A stretch of DNA of 64,000 bases from Ideonella oryzae. Its GTDB lineage: Bacteria > Pseudomonadota > Gammaproteobacteria > Burkholderiales > Burkholderiaceae_C. Shown piece by piece: positions 1-9,609 of this stretch. Under the pieces are notes generated by a model. It made no database searches and had not been told where the DNA came from. It worked only from the letters and a program-made list of their open reading frames with translations. The DNA lies in the NCBI RefSeq assembly GCF_024055665.1, contig NZ_JAMXMC010000010.1, positions 124,001 to 188,000 of the forward strand, given 5' to 3'. The position numbers and the translations under genes are program-made. Numbering within the stretch: the first letter of the stretch is position 1; the number at the start of each line of letters is the position of its first letter.

Positions 1-1755
1 GCGTTCGGCCGTGGCCGTCGGCGGCAGTTGCACCAGCGTGAAGAGGGTGCCCTGGTCCTCATCGGGCAGAAAGCCCTTGGGCAGCTTGATGTAGGCCCCG
101 ACCACCAGCAGCGCCAGCACCGCGTAGATCACCAGGTAGCGCCGGCTGCGGTGCAGCATGTGCTGAACCGCGCCGCCATAGGCCTCGCTGCTGCGACGGA
201 AGTTGCGATTGAACCAGCCGAAGAAGCCGGTGGCGACCTCACCATGCCCTCTCTCGACCGGCTTGAGCAGGGTGGCGCACAGGGCCGGCGTCAGCACCAT
301 GGCGGTCAGCACCGACAGCGTCATCGCCGAGACGATGGTGATCGAGAACTGGCGGTAGATCACGCCGGTGGAGCCACCGAAGAAGGCCATCGGCACGAAC
401 ACAGCCGCCAGCACCAGGGCCACACCCACCAGCGCGCCGGTGATCTGCCCCATGGACTTCTTGGTCGCCCCCTTGGGCGAGAGCCCCTCCTCGCTCATCA
501 CCCGCTCGACGTTCTCCACCACCACGATGGCATCGTCCACCAGCAGACCGATGGCCAGGACCATCGCGAACATGGTCAGGGTGTTGATGGTGAACCCGGC
601 GGCCATCAGCACGCCGAAGGTGCCCAACAGCACCACCGGCACCGCGATCGTCGGGATCAGCGTGGCGCGGAAGTTCTGCAGGAACAGGTACATCACCAGG
701 AACACCAGCGCCACGGCCTCGACCAGGGTCTTGACCACTTCTTCGATCGCGATGCGCACGAACGGTGTGGTGTCGTACGGCTTGACCACCTTCATGCCGG
801 TCGGGAAGTAAGGCTGCAGCTCGTCCATCTTGGCCTCGACGGCCTTGATGGTGTCCAGCGCGTTGGCGCCGGTGGCCAGCTTGATGGCCAGGCCCACGGC
901 CGGCTTGCCGTTGAAGTAGGCCGAGATCGCGTAGTTCTCGCTGCCCAGCTCCACCCGGGCCACGTCCGACAGGAAGACCTGCGAGCCGTCCGACTGCGTG
1001 CGCAGCAGGAGTTGCTTGAACTGGTCCACCGTCTGCAGACGGGTCTGGGCGGTGATGGTGGCGTTGAGCTGCTGTCCCTTCACCGAAGGCGCTCCACCCA
1101 ACTCGCCCGCCGACACCTGGGCGTTCTGGGCCTGGATGGCGCTGCTCACGTCCGCCGGGGTGAGCTTGTACTGGTTGAGCTTGCTCGGATCCAGCCAGAT
1201 CCGCATCGCGTACTGGGCACCGAAGAGCTGGGTCTCGCCCACGCCGGGCACCCGGCTCATCGGATCCTGGACCGACGAGGCGACATAGTCGGACAGGTCC
1301 GCGTCGCTCATCTTGCCGTCCTCGGAGATGACGGCCAGCACCGCCAGGAAGTTGGTCGAGGACTTGGTGACCTTGACCCCCTGCGACTGCACGGCCTGTG
1401 GCAGCAACGGCGTGGCCAGCGAGAGCTTGTTCTGCACCTGCACCTGGGCGGTGTCGGGGTTGGTGCCGTTCTCGAAGGTCAGCGTGATCGACACATTGCC
1501 GGTCGAATCGCTGGTGGAGCCCATGTAGAGCAGGTGGTCCAGCCCCTGCATCTTCTGCTCGATCACCTGGGTGACGGTGTCCTCCAGGGTCTTGGCGGAA
1601 GCGCCCGGGTAGGTGGCCGAGATGGCGATGGCGGGGGGCGCGATGCTGGGGTACTGCGCGACAGGCAGTGCCGTGATCGACAGGACGCCGGCCAGCATCG
1701 TGATGATGGCCAGGACCCAGGCGAACACGGGCCGGTCAATGAAGAAGCGTGCCAT
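1..1755 (-). CDS. RND multidrug efflux inner-membrane transporter (AcrB/MexB family), C-terminus outside window
   Basis: Proton-driven inner-membrane pump of a tripartite RND exporter, HAE1 type. The 585 visible codons begin [14 protein letters not shown], the classic first cytoplasmic/transmembrane segment of the family. They include the paired transmembrane-4 aspartates in [16 protein letters not shown], which relay protons. About 460 residues of a usual ~1,050 are missing beyond position 1. It lies 24 bp downstream of the adaptor gene on the same strand, so the two should be co-transcribed. The family is certain from sequence. The substrate range cannot be told, and an outer-membrane channel gene may follow beyond the edge. 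Confidence 0.95.
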   Translation of the reverse strand, partial: MARFFIDRPVFAWVLAIITMLAGVLSITALPVAQYPSIAPPAIAISATYPGASAKTLEDTVTQVIEQKMQGLDHLLYMGSTSDSTGNVSITLTFENGTNPDTAQVQVQNKLSLATPLLPQAVQSQGVKVTKSSTNFLAVLAVISEDGKMSDADLSDYVASSVQDPMSRVPGVGETQLFGAQYAMRIWLDPSKLNQYKLTPADVSSAIQAQNAQVSAGELGGAPSVKGQQLNATITAQTRLQTVDQFKQLLLRTQSDGSQVFLSDVARVELGSENYAISAYFNGKPAVGLAIKLATGANALDTIKAVEAKMDELQPYFPTGMKVVKPYDTTPFVRIAIEEVVKTLVEAVALVFLVMYLFLQNFRATLIPTIAVPVVLLGTFGVLMAAGFTINTLTMFAMVLAIGLLVDDAIVVVENVERVMSEEGLSPKGATKKSMGQITGALVGVALVLAAVFVPMAFFGGSTGVIYRQFSITIVSAMTLSVLTAMVLTPALCATLLKPVERGHGEVATGFFGWFNRNFRRSSEAYGGAVQHMLHRSRRYLVIYAVLALLVVGAYIKLPKGFLPDEDQGTLFTLVQLPPTATAER

Positions 1756-1779
1756 GGTGTGTGAATCTCCCGGGCCGGA

Positions 1780-2970
1780 TCAGGACTGGACGGCCGTGGA
1801 CGCCACCGACTTCGGGGGCGTGGGGCCGGCCCCGGCGGGCAGTACCTCAACGGTCTGGCCGGGCCGGATCTTCTGCAGGCCATCGAGCACCAGGCGGTCG
1901 CCGGCCCTCAGACCCGCAGTCACCAGCCAGCGCTCACCCAAGGTCTGGCCGAGCTGCAGCGTGCGCAGCTCGATCTTGTTGTCGGCCGTGACGACGTAGG
2001 CCGTCGGCTCGCCCTTGTTGTCACGCACGATGGCGCGCTGCGGCACGGCAATGGCCGCTTCCGCCACACCCTGCTGCACCACCGCCCGGGCGTACATGCC
2101 CGGCAGCAGCTCGCCCTTGGGGTTGGGGAACTCGGCCCGGATGGTGACGGCGCCGCTGCCCTCGTCCACCGAGACTTCGGCGAACTTGAGCTTGCCCGCC
2201 AGAGGGTAGCGGCTGCCATCCTCGAGCAGCAGCTCCACCTTCGCGGCGTCGGCCCCGGCCTGCTTGAGCTGACCGGCCTCCAGGGCCCGCTTGAGCTGCA
2301 GCAGCGCGGCGCTGGATTGGGTCACGTCCACATAGATCGGATCGAGTTGCTGGACGGTGGCCAGGGCGGTGGCCTGGCTGGCGGTGACCAGTGCACCGGG
2401 GCTCACCGAGGAGCGGCCCACCCGGCCAGCGATTGGCGCGGTCACGCGGGTGTAGGACAGGTTGATGCGGGCGGTGGCCAGGGCAGCCCGGGCGCTGTTG
2501 ACGTCCGCCCGGGCCTGCAGCAGGGCGGCCGCCGCATCGTCGGCATCCTGCTGGCTCACGGCCTTGATCTTCACCAGCTCGCGGTAGCGATCCGCCTTGA
2601 GCTGGGTGGTGGCCAGGGTGGCCTCGGCCCGCTCCAGCGCGGCCTGGGCGGAATCGACCGAGGCCTGGTAGGTGGCGGGATCGATCTGGTAGAGCAGCTC
2701 GCCGGCCTTGACCAGGCTGCCCTCGGTGAACGCGCGACGCTGGACGATGCCACTGACCTGCGGCCGGACCTCGGACACCATCTCTGCGGTCACCCGGCCC
2801 GGCAGCTCGCGGGTGATCGACAGCGTCTGGGCCTGCACCGTGATGACACCCACCTGGGGCACGGCCAGCGTGGGCGGTGGCCCGCCGGCGGGCGGCTTGC
2901 CACAGGCCGTCAGCAGCACGGCGACGCTGGCTGCGGCCAGCCAGCTCTTGGAGAAGGAACGGTGGGGCAT
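1780..2970 (-). CDS. RND efflux periplasmic adaptor subunit (AcrA/MexA family), lipoprotein
   Basis: Membrane-fusion protein that bridges the RND pump and an outer-membrane channel. It is 396 aa, normal for the family. The N-terminus has a lipoprotein signal ending in the lipobox LTAC (Cys near residue 23). It is followed by the barrel-sandwich segment (GRVTAEMVSEVRPQVSGIV), an alpha-helical hairpin rich in Ala, Gln and Arg, a second lipoyl half (RVTAPIAGRVGRSSVSPG) and a beta-barrel ending near GLRAGDRLVLDGLQKIRPGQ. First gene of the pump operon, divergent from a TetR gene, so probably repressed by that protein. Confidence 0.94.
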   Translation of the reverse strand: MPHRSFSKSWLAAASVAVLLTACGKPPAGGPPPTLAVPQVGVITVQAQTLSITRELPGRVTAEMVSEVRPQVSGIVQRRAFTEGSLVKAGELLYQIDPATYQASVDSAQAALERAEATLATTQLKADRYRELVKIKAVSQQDADDAAAALLQARADVNSARAALATARINLSYTRVTAPIAGRVGRSSVSPGALVTASQATALATVQQLDPIYVDVTQSSAALLQLKRALEAGQLKQAGADAAKVELLLEDGSRYPLAGKLKFAEVSVDEGSGAVTIRAEFPNPKGELLPGMYARAVVQQGVAEAAIAVPQRAIVRDNKGEPTAYVVTADNKIELRTLQLGQTLGERWLVTAGLRAGDRLVLDGLQKIRPGQTVEVLPAGAGPTPPKSVASTAVQS

Positions 2971-3000
2971 GGGGAACTCTCCCGACTTATGAATTACTAA

Positions 3001-3020
3001 ACTGTACAGTACGGTACTGT
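3001..3020. promoter_or_regulatory. Candidate TetR operator between the efflux operon and its regulator
   Basis: Two overlapping perfect dyads: ACTGTACAGT (3001-3010) and ACAGTAC-G-GTACTGT (3006-3020). They sit about 30 bp upstream of the adaptor start and 150 bp upstream of the tetR start, in an AT-richer pocket of an otherwise GC-rich 202-bp intergenic region. Divergent tetR/acrAB regions normally carry such a palindrome, so binding by the product of 3173-3820 is inferred, not shown. No clean -35/-10 pair could be picked for either direction. Confidence 0.55.
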
Positions 3021-3172
3021 ATTAGAAAGCAGAACATCCCTGGGAGAGCCCGGGGTCTTTCCGCTTTCCGAAAGGCCGAGCCGCAGCCCGGCACCCGGTC
3101 ACGCAGACCGGGCGGGCACAATCGGTCCCCAGAAATCAGCGCCCCTCACCGGAGCGGGACAAGCCCACAGCC

Positions 3173-3820
3173 ATGCGCACCAAGAGTGAAGAGCGTCGCC
3201 AGCACATCCTCGCCATCGCGGCGGAGGTGTTCCTGCAGGTCGGCTACGAGAAGGCCTCGATGGCCGAGATCGCCCAACGGGTGGGCGGCTCCAAGGCCAC
3301 GCTGTACAGCTACTTCCCCTCGAAGGAAGAGCTCTTCGTGGCGGTGATGGACCTGTCGGCCGAGCGGCTGATGGGCACGGTGTTCGACCTGCTCCTGCGC
3401 CCCGGCCCACCCGAGGAGGTGCTGCGGGAGATGGGGCGGCAGTACATCAAGGCCCTGCTCGCGCCCGAGCTGGTGGCGATCGGCCGCATGGCCATCGCCG
3501 AAGGCGATCGCAGCGTGGTGGGACAACTGATCTTCGAGAAGGGGGTCATGCGGGGCTGGTCGCTGGTGCGCGACTTCATCCAGAAGATCCTGGACGAGCG
3601 CCAGCGCAGCGATGTCGACCCGATGATCGCCGCCTGGCATCTCAAGGCCCTGCTCGAAGCTGAACTGCGGGAGCCGCGCATGCTGGGCGCCACTCGGAAG
3701 CTCCCGCCGGATGCCGCGGTCCGGGAGGTGGCAGCCCGGGCGGTGACAGTGTGGCTGCGCGGTTATGGGCTGGAGGACGCCCCGCGCCCACGCCGCCCGG
3801 CGCGGCGGGCCGGAACCTGA
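3173..3820 (+). CDS. TetR/AcrR family transcriptional repressor of the adjacent efflux operon
   Basis: A 215-aa TetR-family regulator. The N-terminal helix-turn-helix (about residues 7-52) shows the family pattern ILAIAAEVFLQVGYEKASM, then IAQRVGGSKATLYSYFPSKE. The C-terminal ligand-binding part resembles the AefR/TtgR-like group. It is encoded divergently from the RND adaptor, the usual layout for a local efflux repressor that leaves DNA on binding drug-like ligands. The ATG at 3173 begins directly at the family's typical start (MRTKSEERRQHIL), so the start is well supported. Target and ligand are inferred from position only. Confidence 0.93.
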   Translation: MRTKSEERRQHILAIAAEVFLQVGYEKASMAEIAQRVGGSKATLYSYFPSKEELFVAVMDLSAERLMGTVFDLLLRPGPPEEVLREMGRQYIKALLAPELVAIGRMAIAEGDRSVVGQLIFEKGVMRGWSLVRDFIQKILDERQRSDVDPMIAAWHLKALLEAELREPRMLGATRKLPPDAAVREVAARAVTVWLRGYGLEDAPRPRRPARRAGT

Positions 3821-3830
3821 GCGCAGGGGC

Positions 3831-3862
3831 AAAAAAAAAGACCGCCGGAACACGGCGGTCTT
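3831..3862 (-). terminator. Rho-independent terminator of the nucleoside ABC transporter operon
   Basis: On the minus strand a perfect 10-bp stem (AAGACCGCCG / CGGCGGTCTT, loop of 5) runs straight into nine T residues (3831-3839 on the plus strand are A). It lies 38 bp past the stop of the BMP lipoprotein gene. It also faces the tetR 3' end, so read in the other direction the hairpin could help that gene too, but without a T-run. Confidence 0.88.
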
Positions 3863-3899
3863 CGGAATGGCGGCCGGTGGCACCGGCCTCAGCGCGGGC

Positions 3900-5063
3900 T
3901 CACTTGCTGCCCGGCACCTTGCCTTCCACGCCCTTGACGTAGTACTTCACGCCACCGAGGAAGGCGTCGTCGCCCACCACGTCCTTGGCCAGCACTTCCT
4001 TGCCGGTGTTGTCGACGATCGGGCCCTTCCAGATCACGAAGCTGCCGTCCTTCAGGCCTTCCTTGACCTTGGCGACCTTGTCCTTGACCTCGGCCGGCAC
4101 GTCGTCGGCGATGGAGACCAGGTCCACCATGCCTTCCTTGACGCCCCACCAGGTCTGCTCGGTCTTCCAGGTGCCGGCCAGCATGTCCTTGGCGGCCTTC
4201 ACGTAGTACGGCGTCCAGTTGATGATGGACGAGGCCAGGTGGGCCTTGGGACCATAGGACTTCATGTCGCTGTCCCAGCCGAAGGCGCGCTTGCCCTTCT
4301 CTTCCGCGGTCTTCAGCACGGCGGGCGAGTCGGTGTTCTGCATCAGGATGTCGGCGCCGCCGTTGATCAGGGCGGTGGCGGCTTCGGTTTCCTTGGGCGG
4401 ATCGAACCACTGGTTGACCCAGACCACCTTGGTCTTGATCTTGGGGTTCACGCTCTGGGCGCCCAGGGTGAAGCTGTCGATGTTGCGGATCACCTCGGGA
4501 ATGGGCACCGAGCCGACCACGCCCAGGACGTTGGTCTTGGTCATCGAGCCGGCGATCACGCCCGCCAGGTAGGCACCTTCGTAGGTGCGGGCGTCGTAGG
4601 TGCGCAGGTTGTCGGCGGTCTTGTAGCCGGTGGCGTGCTCGAACTTGACGTCCTTGTGGTCGGCCGCGACCTTCAGCATCGGCTCCATGTAGCCGAACGA
4701 GGTGCCGAAGATGATCTTGTTGCCCTGAGCAGCCAGATCGTTGAACACGCGCTCGGCGTCAGCGCCTTCGGGCACGTTCTCGACGAAGGTCGTCTGGACC
4801 TTGTCGCCCAGCTCGGCTTCCAGGGCCTTGCGGGCGCTGTCGTGGGCAAAGGTCCAGCCACCGTCACCGACCGGGCCGATGTAGGTGAAGGCCATCTTCA
4901 GGGGCTCGGGCTTGGCGGCCACCGAGGCGGCGGAAGCCGGCTCGGCCGGCGCGGGCGCGGCCTCTTCCTTCTTGCCGCAGCCCACCAGGGCGGCGGTGGC
5001 GGCCAGCGTGGTCCAGCCGGCCAGTTTCAGCAGGTGGCGCTTCGAGGTCACGTCGTGATTCAT
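3900..5063 (-). CDS. BMP-family (Med/PnrA-like) nucleoside-binding lipoprotein of an ABC transporter
   Basis: Substrate-binding lipoprotein, 387 aa. Signal peptide and lipobox LVGC near residue 29, a low-complexity Ala/Pro/Glu linker, then the BMP fold, opening with FTYIGPVGDGGWTFAHDSAR. The family (PnrA of Treponema, BmpA of Borrelia and Bacillus NupN-type proteins) binds purine nucleosides. Last gene of the block ATPase-permease-permease-binding protein, followed by a strong terminator. A GGAG ribosome site precedes the ATG. Purine nucleosides or bases are the likely cargo because guaD and xdh lie in the same region. Confidence 0.94.
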   Translation of the reverse strand: MNHDVTSKRHLLKLAGWTTLAATAALVGCGKKEEAAPAPAEPASAASVAAKPEPLKMAFTYIGPVGDGGWTFAHDSARKALEAELGDKVQTTFVENVPEGADAERVFNDLAAQGNKIIFGTSFGYMEPMLKVAADHKDVKFEHATGYKTADNLRTYDARTYEGAYLAGVIAGSMTKTNVLGVVGSVPIPEVIRNIDSFTLGAQSVNPKIKTKVVWVNQWFDPPKETEAATALINGGADILMQNTDSPAVLKTAEEKGKRAFGWDSDMKSYGPKAHLASSIINWTPYYVKAAKDMLAGTWKTEQTWWGVKEGMVDLVSIADDVPAEVKDKVAKVKEGLKDGSFVIWKGPIVDNTGKEVLAKDVVGDDAFLGGVKYYVKGVEGKVPGSK

Positions 5064-5100
5064 GAAATCTCCATGGAGGAACAGCGAAATGATCAGGGCC

Positions 5101-6021
5101 TCAATGCCCTGGGGTGAAAGGTTTGCCCAGCGAGGCGGGCATGTTGACCCGGATCCAGGTCGGGTTGCGCGAGATCAGCACCAGCACCACGATGGTGGCG
5201 AGGTAGGGCAGCATGCTCAGCCACTGGCTGGGCACCTGCACGCCTTCGCCCTGCAGGTAGAACTGCAGCATGGTGACGCCGCCGAACAGGTAGGCGCCCA
5301 CCAGCACGCGGGCCGGCCGCCAGGTGGCGAAGGTGGTCAGGGCCAGCGCGATCCAGCCGCGGCCCGAGACCATGCCCTCCACCCACAACGGGGTGTAGAT
5401 GACCGACAGGTAGGCGCCGGCCACACCGCACAGCGCCCCGCCCACCATCACCGCCAGCAGGCGGATGCGGCGCACCGGGTAGCCCAGCGCATGGGCCGAC
5501 TCGGGCGACTCACCCACGGCCCGCAGGATCAGCCCGGCGCGAGAGCGGTAGAGGAACCAGCCCAGGAAGATGGCCAGCGCGATGGTCAGGTAGACCAGCG
5601 GATGGTGGCGGAACAGGGCCGGGCCGATGAAGGGGATGTCGCTCAGACCGGGGATGTGCACCTTCAGCCGCTCGCTCAGCCGGGCCTGGGTGAAGCCGGT
5701 GCCCACGAAGGCCGAGAAGCCGGTGCCGAACATGCTCAGCGCCAGGCCGGTGGCGTACTGGTTGGTGTTCAGCCAGATCACCAGCATGCCGAAAATGGCG
5801 GCCAGCAACGCCCCCGCGCCCGCCCCGGCGGCAAAGGCCGCCACGTCCGAGCCGGTGTGCACCGCAGTGGCAAAGCCAGCGATGGCGGCCACCAGCATCA
5901 GGCCTTCGGCCCCGAGATTGATGATGCCCGAGCGCTCGTTGATCAACAGGCCCAGGCCCGCCAGGGCCAGGGCGGTGCCGGCGTTCAGCGTGGCGGCCAG
6001 CAGCAAAGCCAGTTCGTTCAT
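5101..6021 (-). CDS. BMP-type ABC transporter permease, second subunit (NupQ/YufQ-like)
   Basis: A 306-aa polytopic membrane protein of the branched-chain/BPD_transp_2 permease family. Hydrophobic segments run throughout, with the typical N-terminal stretch GLGLLINERSGIINLGAEGL seen in nucleoside permeases. Its ATG overlaps the stop of the partner permease (shared ATGA at 6018-6021), which indicates translational coupling. It forms the heterodimeric channel with the product of 6018-7085, driven by the ATPase at 7072-8607. The substrate is inferred from the BMP partner. Confidence 0.93.
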   Translation of the reverse strand: MNELALLLAATLNAGTALALAGLGLLINERSGIINLGAEGLMLVAAIAGFATAVHTGSDVAAFAAGAGAGALLAAIFGMLVIWLNTNQYATGLALSMFGTGFSAFVGTGFTQARLSERLKVHIPGLSDIPFIGPALFRHHPLVYLTIALAIFLGWFLYRSRAGLILRAVGESPESAHALGYPVRRIRLLAVMVGGALCGVAGAYLSVIYTPLWVEGMVSGRGWIALALTTFATWRPARVLVGAYLFGGVTMLQFYLQGEGVQVPSQWLSMLPYLATIVVLVLISRNPTWIRVNMPASLGKPFTPGH

Positions 6022-7085
6022 GCCCGGTCCCCCGACACGCGCCGGATGCGGTAGTTGATGAGGGTGTCGCAGGCCAGCAGCGCGAACAGCAGCAGGCCCT
6101 GGAACACGCCGGTCAGCGCCTTGGGCATGCCCAGGCGGCTCTGCGCCAGTTCACCACCGATGTAGAACATGCTCATCAGGATGGAAGAGAAGACGATGCC
6201 CACCGGGTGCAGACGACCGACGTAGGCCACGATGATGGCCGCGAAGCCATAGCCGACCGGCACATAGGGCGTGAGCTGGCCCAACGGCCCGGCCGCTTCC
6301 AGCGCGCCGGCCAAGCCGGCCATGCCGCCGGAGATCAGCAGCGCGGTCCACAGCGCCGCGCTGGACGAAAAGCCGGCATAGCGGGCCGCGGCCGGCGCCA
6401 ACCCACCGACCTGGAGCGCGAAGCCGCGCCGGGTGCGGAACAGCAGCACCCAGGTGGCGGCCACCGCCACCAGCGCCACCAGCAGGCCGATGTTGGCGCG
6501 CAGGCCATCCACCAGGCGCGGGATCTTGGTGCTGGCGGCAAAGACCACCGTCTGCGGGAAGTTGTAGCCGTCCGGGTCCTTCCAGGGGCCATAGACCAGC
6601 CAGTTGAGCACCTGCACCGCCACGTAGACGAGCATCAGGGTCACCAGGATCTCGCTGGCGTTGAACTTGTCGCGCAGCCAGGCCGCGATGGCCGCCCAGA
6701 ACATGCCGCCCAGCACGCCGGCCAGCAGGATGGGCACGATGATCCAGCGCGAGGTGTCGGGCCCGGCCTGCATGGCCACCCAGCCCCCGGCCAGCGCACC
6801 CAGCACGTACTGGCCTTCGGCCCCGATGTTCCAGACATTGGAGCGAAAGCACACCGCCAGGCCCAGGCCGATCAGCACCAGGGGCACGGCCTTCACGCTC
6901 AGCTCGGAGAGCGCGTAGGCGCTCTTGAGCGGCTCGACGAAGAAGGCCTGCAGGCCCTTGGCCGGGTCCTTGCCCAGGGCCCAGAAGAGAAACACCCCGA
7001 TCACCACGGTGATGGCCAGCGCCAGCACCGGCGAGGCCAGGGACATCCATTTCGACGGCTGCGGCCGCGCTTCAAGCTTCAGCAT
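6018..7085 (-). CDS. BMP-type ABC transporter permease, first subunit (NupP/YufP-like)
   Basis: A 355-aa integral membrane protein of the same permease family as its neighbour. It has an N-terminal cytoplasmic tail, then about eight to ten hydrophobic segments, and the conserved block CFRSNVWNIGAEGQYVLGAL characteristic of nucleoside and sugar permeases of this type. The start overlaps the end of the ATPase gene by 14 bp and its own stop overlaps the next start by 4 bp. The three genes are therefore tightly coupled in one operon. Confidence 0.93.
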   Translation of the reverse strand: MLKLEARPQPSKWMSLASPVLALAITVVIGVFLFWALGKDPAKGLQAFFVEPLKSAYALSELSVKAVPLVLIGLGLAVCFRSNVWNIGAEGQYVLGALAGGWVAMQAGPDTSRWIIVPILLAGVLGGMFWAAIAAWLRDKFNASEILVTLMLVYVAVQVLNWLVYGPWKDPDGYNFPQTVVFAASTKIPRLVDGLRANIGLLVALVAVAATWVLLFRTRRGFALQVGGLAPAAARYAGFSSSAALWTALLISGGMAGLAGALEAAGPLGQLTPYVPVGYGFAAIIVAYVGRLHPVGIVFSSILMSMFYIGGELAQSRLGMPKALTGVFQGLLLFALLACDTLINYRIRRVSGDRA

Positions 7086-8607
7086 GGCTGCCTTCCCACA
7101 GACCCGACATCCATTCGCCGATCATTTCGCGTGTGGCGTCCGCGGTGGCCACCGAGGGCGACAGCCGCCCCTGCGCGATGACCACCAGCCGGTCACTGAT
7201 TTCAAAGAGTTCGTCCAGTTCCTCGCTGACCACCAGCAGGGCGCAGCCCGCATCGCGCAAGGCCAGCAGCTCGCCGCGGATCTGCGCCGCGGCGCCCACG
7301 TCCACGCCCCAGGTGGGCTGCGAGATGATCAGCAGCTTGGGGCGGGCGTCGATCTCGCGCCCGACGATGAATTTCTGCAGGTTGCCGCCGGACAGCGAAC
7401 GCGCCACCGCATCCGGGCCGCCAGCCTTCACATTGAAGCGGGCGATCAGATCGGCCGCCATCTGGCGCGTGGCGGCCAGGTTCAGCCAACCTCCGGCCCC
7501 CACCGCCTCCTTGCGGGTCAGCAAGGTGTTCTGGGCCAGCGACAGCGTGGGCACGGCACCGCGCCCCAGCCGCTCCTCCGGCACGAAGTGCAGGCCTTGT
7601 GCCCGGCGCGCGCCCGGCGACACCGCCGAAATGTCTCGGCCGAACAGGCTGACCGAGCCGGCGGGCGCGCGGCGGTCCTCGCCGGAGAGCGCCGCCATCA
7701 ACTCCTGCTGGCCGTTGCCGGACACGCCGGCCACGCCGACGATCTCGCCAGCCCGCACGTCCAGGCCGATCTGCTTGAGCGAGACACCAAAAGGATCGAG
7801 CTGCTGCAGCGACAGGTTCTTGACTGACAGCACCACATCACCCGCCTTGGAAGGGCGATGGGTCAGGGCCGGCGGCTCGGCGCCGATCATCAGGCGCGAG
7901 AGACTGGCATTGGTTTCCTGCGTGGGATCGACCTCGCCGGTCACCTTGCCGCCGCGCAGCACCGTGCAGTGGTGGCAGAGGTTGCGGATCTCGTCGAGCT
8001 TGTGGCTGATGTAGAGGATGGAACAGCCCTCGTCGCTGAGCTTGCGCAGCGTGACGAAGAGCTTCTCGACCGCCTGCGGCGTCAGCACCGAGGTCGGCTC
8101 GTCCAGGATGAGCAGCTGCGGGTTCGTCAACAGCGCCCGCACGATCTCGACCCGCTGGCGCTCGCCCACACTGAGCGTGTGCACCGGCCGCAGCGGGTCC
8201 ACCTCCAGGCCATAGCCGGCGGCGACCTGGCGGATGCGCTCGGTCACTTCGGTCAGTGGCAGGCTCTTGTCCAGGCCCAGCCAGACGTTTTCGGCGGCCG
8301 TCAGCGTGTCGAACAGCGAGAAGTGCTGGTAGACCATGCTGATGCCCAGGGCGCGCGCCTGGGCCGGACTGGCCACCTCGACCTGCTTGCCGTTCCAGAT
8401 CATCTCGCCTTCGTCCGGCTGGACGGCGCCGTAGATGATCTTCATCAGGGTGGACTTGCCCGCGCCGTTCTCGCCCAGCACCGCGTGGATCTGGCCTGGC
8501 GCCACCTTCAGATGGATGTCGTCATTGGCACGAACCGCAGGGTACTGCTTGGAAATGCCGGAGAGTTCGAGTCGGAGCATGTCGAGGAAGGAGCAAGTCC
8601 GGGACAT
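7072..8607 (-). CDS. ABC transporter ATPase with two nucleotide-binding domains (NupO/YufO-like)
   Basis: A 511-aa tandem ATPase of the type that drives sugar and nucleoside importers. The first half has Walker A GENGAGKSTLMK, signature LSVGERQRVEI and Walker B LLILDEPTSVL. The second half has a degenerate Walker A (GVSGNGQQELM) and signature LSGGNLQKFIVG, as expected for this class. Two starts are possible. ATG 8607 has a good GGAGGG site 4-5 nt upstream. ATG 8580 matches where homologues usually begin but has weak ribosome-site sequence. The first is preferred here. Confidence 0.94.
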   Translation of the reverse strand: MSRTCSFLDMLRLELSGISKQYPAVRANDDIHLKVAPGQIHAVLGENGAGKSTLMKIIYGAVQPDEGEMIWNGKQVEVASPAQARALGISMVYQHFSLFDTLTAAENVWLGLDKSLPLTEVTERIRQVAAGYGLEVDPLRPVHTLSVGERQRVEIVRALLTNPQLLILDEPTSVLTPQAVEKLFVTLRKLSDEGCSILYISHKLDEIRNLCHHCTVLRGGKVTGEVDPTQETNASLSRLMIGAEPPALTHRPSKAGDVVLSVKNLSLQQLDPFGVSLKQIGLDVRAGEIVGVAGVSGNGQQELMAALSGEDRRAPAGSVSLFGRDISAVSPGARRAQGLHFVPEERLGRGAVPTLSLAQNTLLTRKEAVGAGGWLNLAATRQMAADLIARFNVKAGGPDAVARSLSGGNLQKFIVGREIDARPKLLIISQPTWGVDVGAAAQIRGELLALRDAGCALLVVSEELDELFEISDRLVVIAQGRLSPSVATADATREMIGEWMSGLWEGSHAEA

Positions 8608-8686
8608 TGTGCCCTCCAGGCCCGACGGTGTGTCAGGCCCGGAGGGGGGCGGGGCTGGCGGCCTGCGCCGCCGGCCCCGGGGACGG

Positions 8687-9544
8687 TCAGAAGTGGTATT
8701 CCGCCCGGATCATCGGGGTCTTGGCGAAGGCGCCGTCACCCGCCGCACCCTTGTACGAGTTGCCGAACTTGTTCTTCCAGTACTGGTACTCGAAGCCAAC
8801 CTTGAACTTCTTGGGCGTGTTCCACAGCGTGCCCACGTCGTACATCAGCTGCATGTCGATGTTGGTTTCCGGCGCGGTGGAGCCACCGAACTCGTTCTTG
8901 CCCTTGCCGGCGATGAAGTTGGCAAAGCCCTCGAAGGAGATCGGCAGGCCCACCGGCACCGGGATGGCCCAGGCGGCCGTCAGCATCGGGTGCGCGTCGT
9001 AGCTGTAGCGCGGGGTGCTGGTGCCGGTGAACTCGTTGGTCGGCGCATTGCTTTCCCACAGTTGCAGCAGGCTCACATTCAGGAAGCCCGGCACATCGAA
9101 CATGACGGTGGGACCGGCCACCAGCATGCGCTTCTTGGAGTTGTAGCCAGCGTCATCCTTGACGTTCCAGTCGAAGCCGGCGGTCAGGCCCAGGTTGCGC
9201 ACCACGCCCGGGTAGGACAGGTTGGCACCGGTCACCTTGGACAGGTCCAGCGTGTGGCGATAGACCACATAGGCTTCCTGGGCGCCGTTGTTCGAGCCGG
9301 GCGAGGCCGGGTCGCTCTTGTCCGACATCAGCAGGTCGACGTTGAAGAAGTTCGTGCCGTAGCTGTAGCCGCTGACGTGGGTCAGGTTGAAGATGTTCTT
9401 GTGGATCTCGGTGCTGCCGAAGGGCTCGGCGAACTTGCTGCCGTAGCGGTAGCCGATGGAGGTGTCGCTCCAGTCGGCAGCCTGGGAGGCCATCGAGAGC
9501 GCCGCCAGAGAAGCGGCCAAGGCGATACGGGAAAGAGACTGCAT
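8687..9544 (-). CDS. Tsx-like outer-membrane nucleoside channel
   Basis: A 285-aa protein with a Sec signal peptide (cleavage probably after SMASQA, before ADWSD) and alternating beta-barrel residues ending in EYHF, the terminal aromatic signature of outer-membrane proteins. Motifs such as SIGYRYGSKFAEPFG and LMSDKSDPA resemble the nucleoside-specific porin family of Tsx. It sits directly upstream of the nucleoside ABC genes, so it likely gives nucleosides passage through the outer membrane. ATG 9544 is chosen because the signal peptide starts there; an upstream in-frame start at 9607 would add residues unlike a signal peptide. Confidence 0.85.
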   Translation of the reverse strand: MQSLSRIALAASLAALSMASQAADWSDTSIGYRYGSKFAEPFGSTEIHKNIFNLTHVSGYSYGTNFFNVDLLMSDKSDPASPGSNNGAQEAYVVYRHTLDLSKVTGANLSYPGVVRNLGLTAGFDWNVKDDAGYNSKKRMLVAGPTVMFDVPGFLNVSLLQLWESNAPTNEFTGTSTPRYSYDAHPMLTAAWAIPVPVGLPISFEGFANFIAGKGKNEFGGSTAPETNIDMQLMYDVGTLWNTPKKFKVGFEYQYWKNKFGNSYKGAAGDGAFAKTPMIRAEYHF

Positions 9545-9609
9545 GGAAATCGTCCTATCGTCGTTGTGAGTGAAGGGAGGGAGGGTGAAGATCAGCACGG
9601 GTAACAAAG

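Noticed and set aside
28-1764. Long open frame opposite the RND pump gene
   Set aside because: Its low-complexity His/Gln/Arg/Gly composition is the antisense shadow of a high-GC gene; the minus-strand frame shows clear RND homology.
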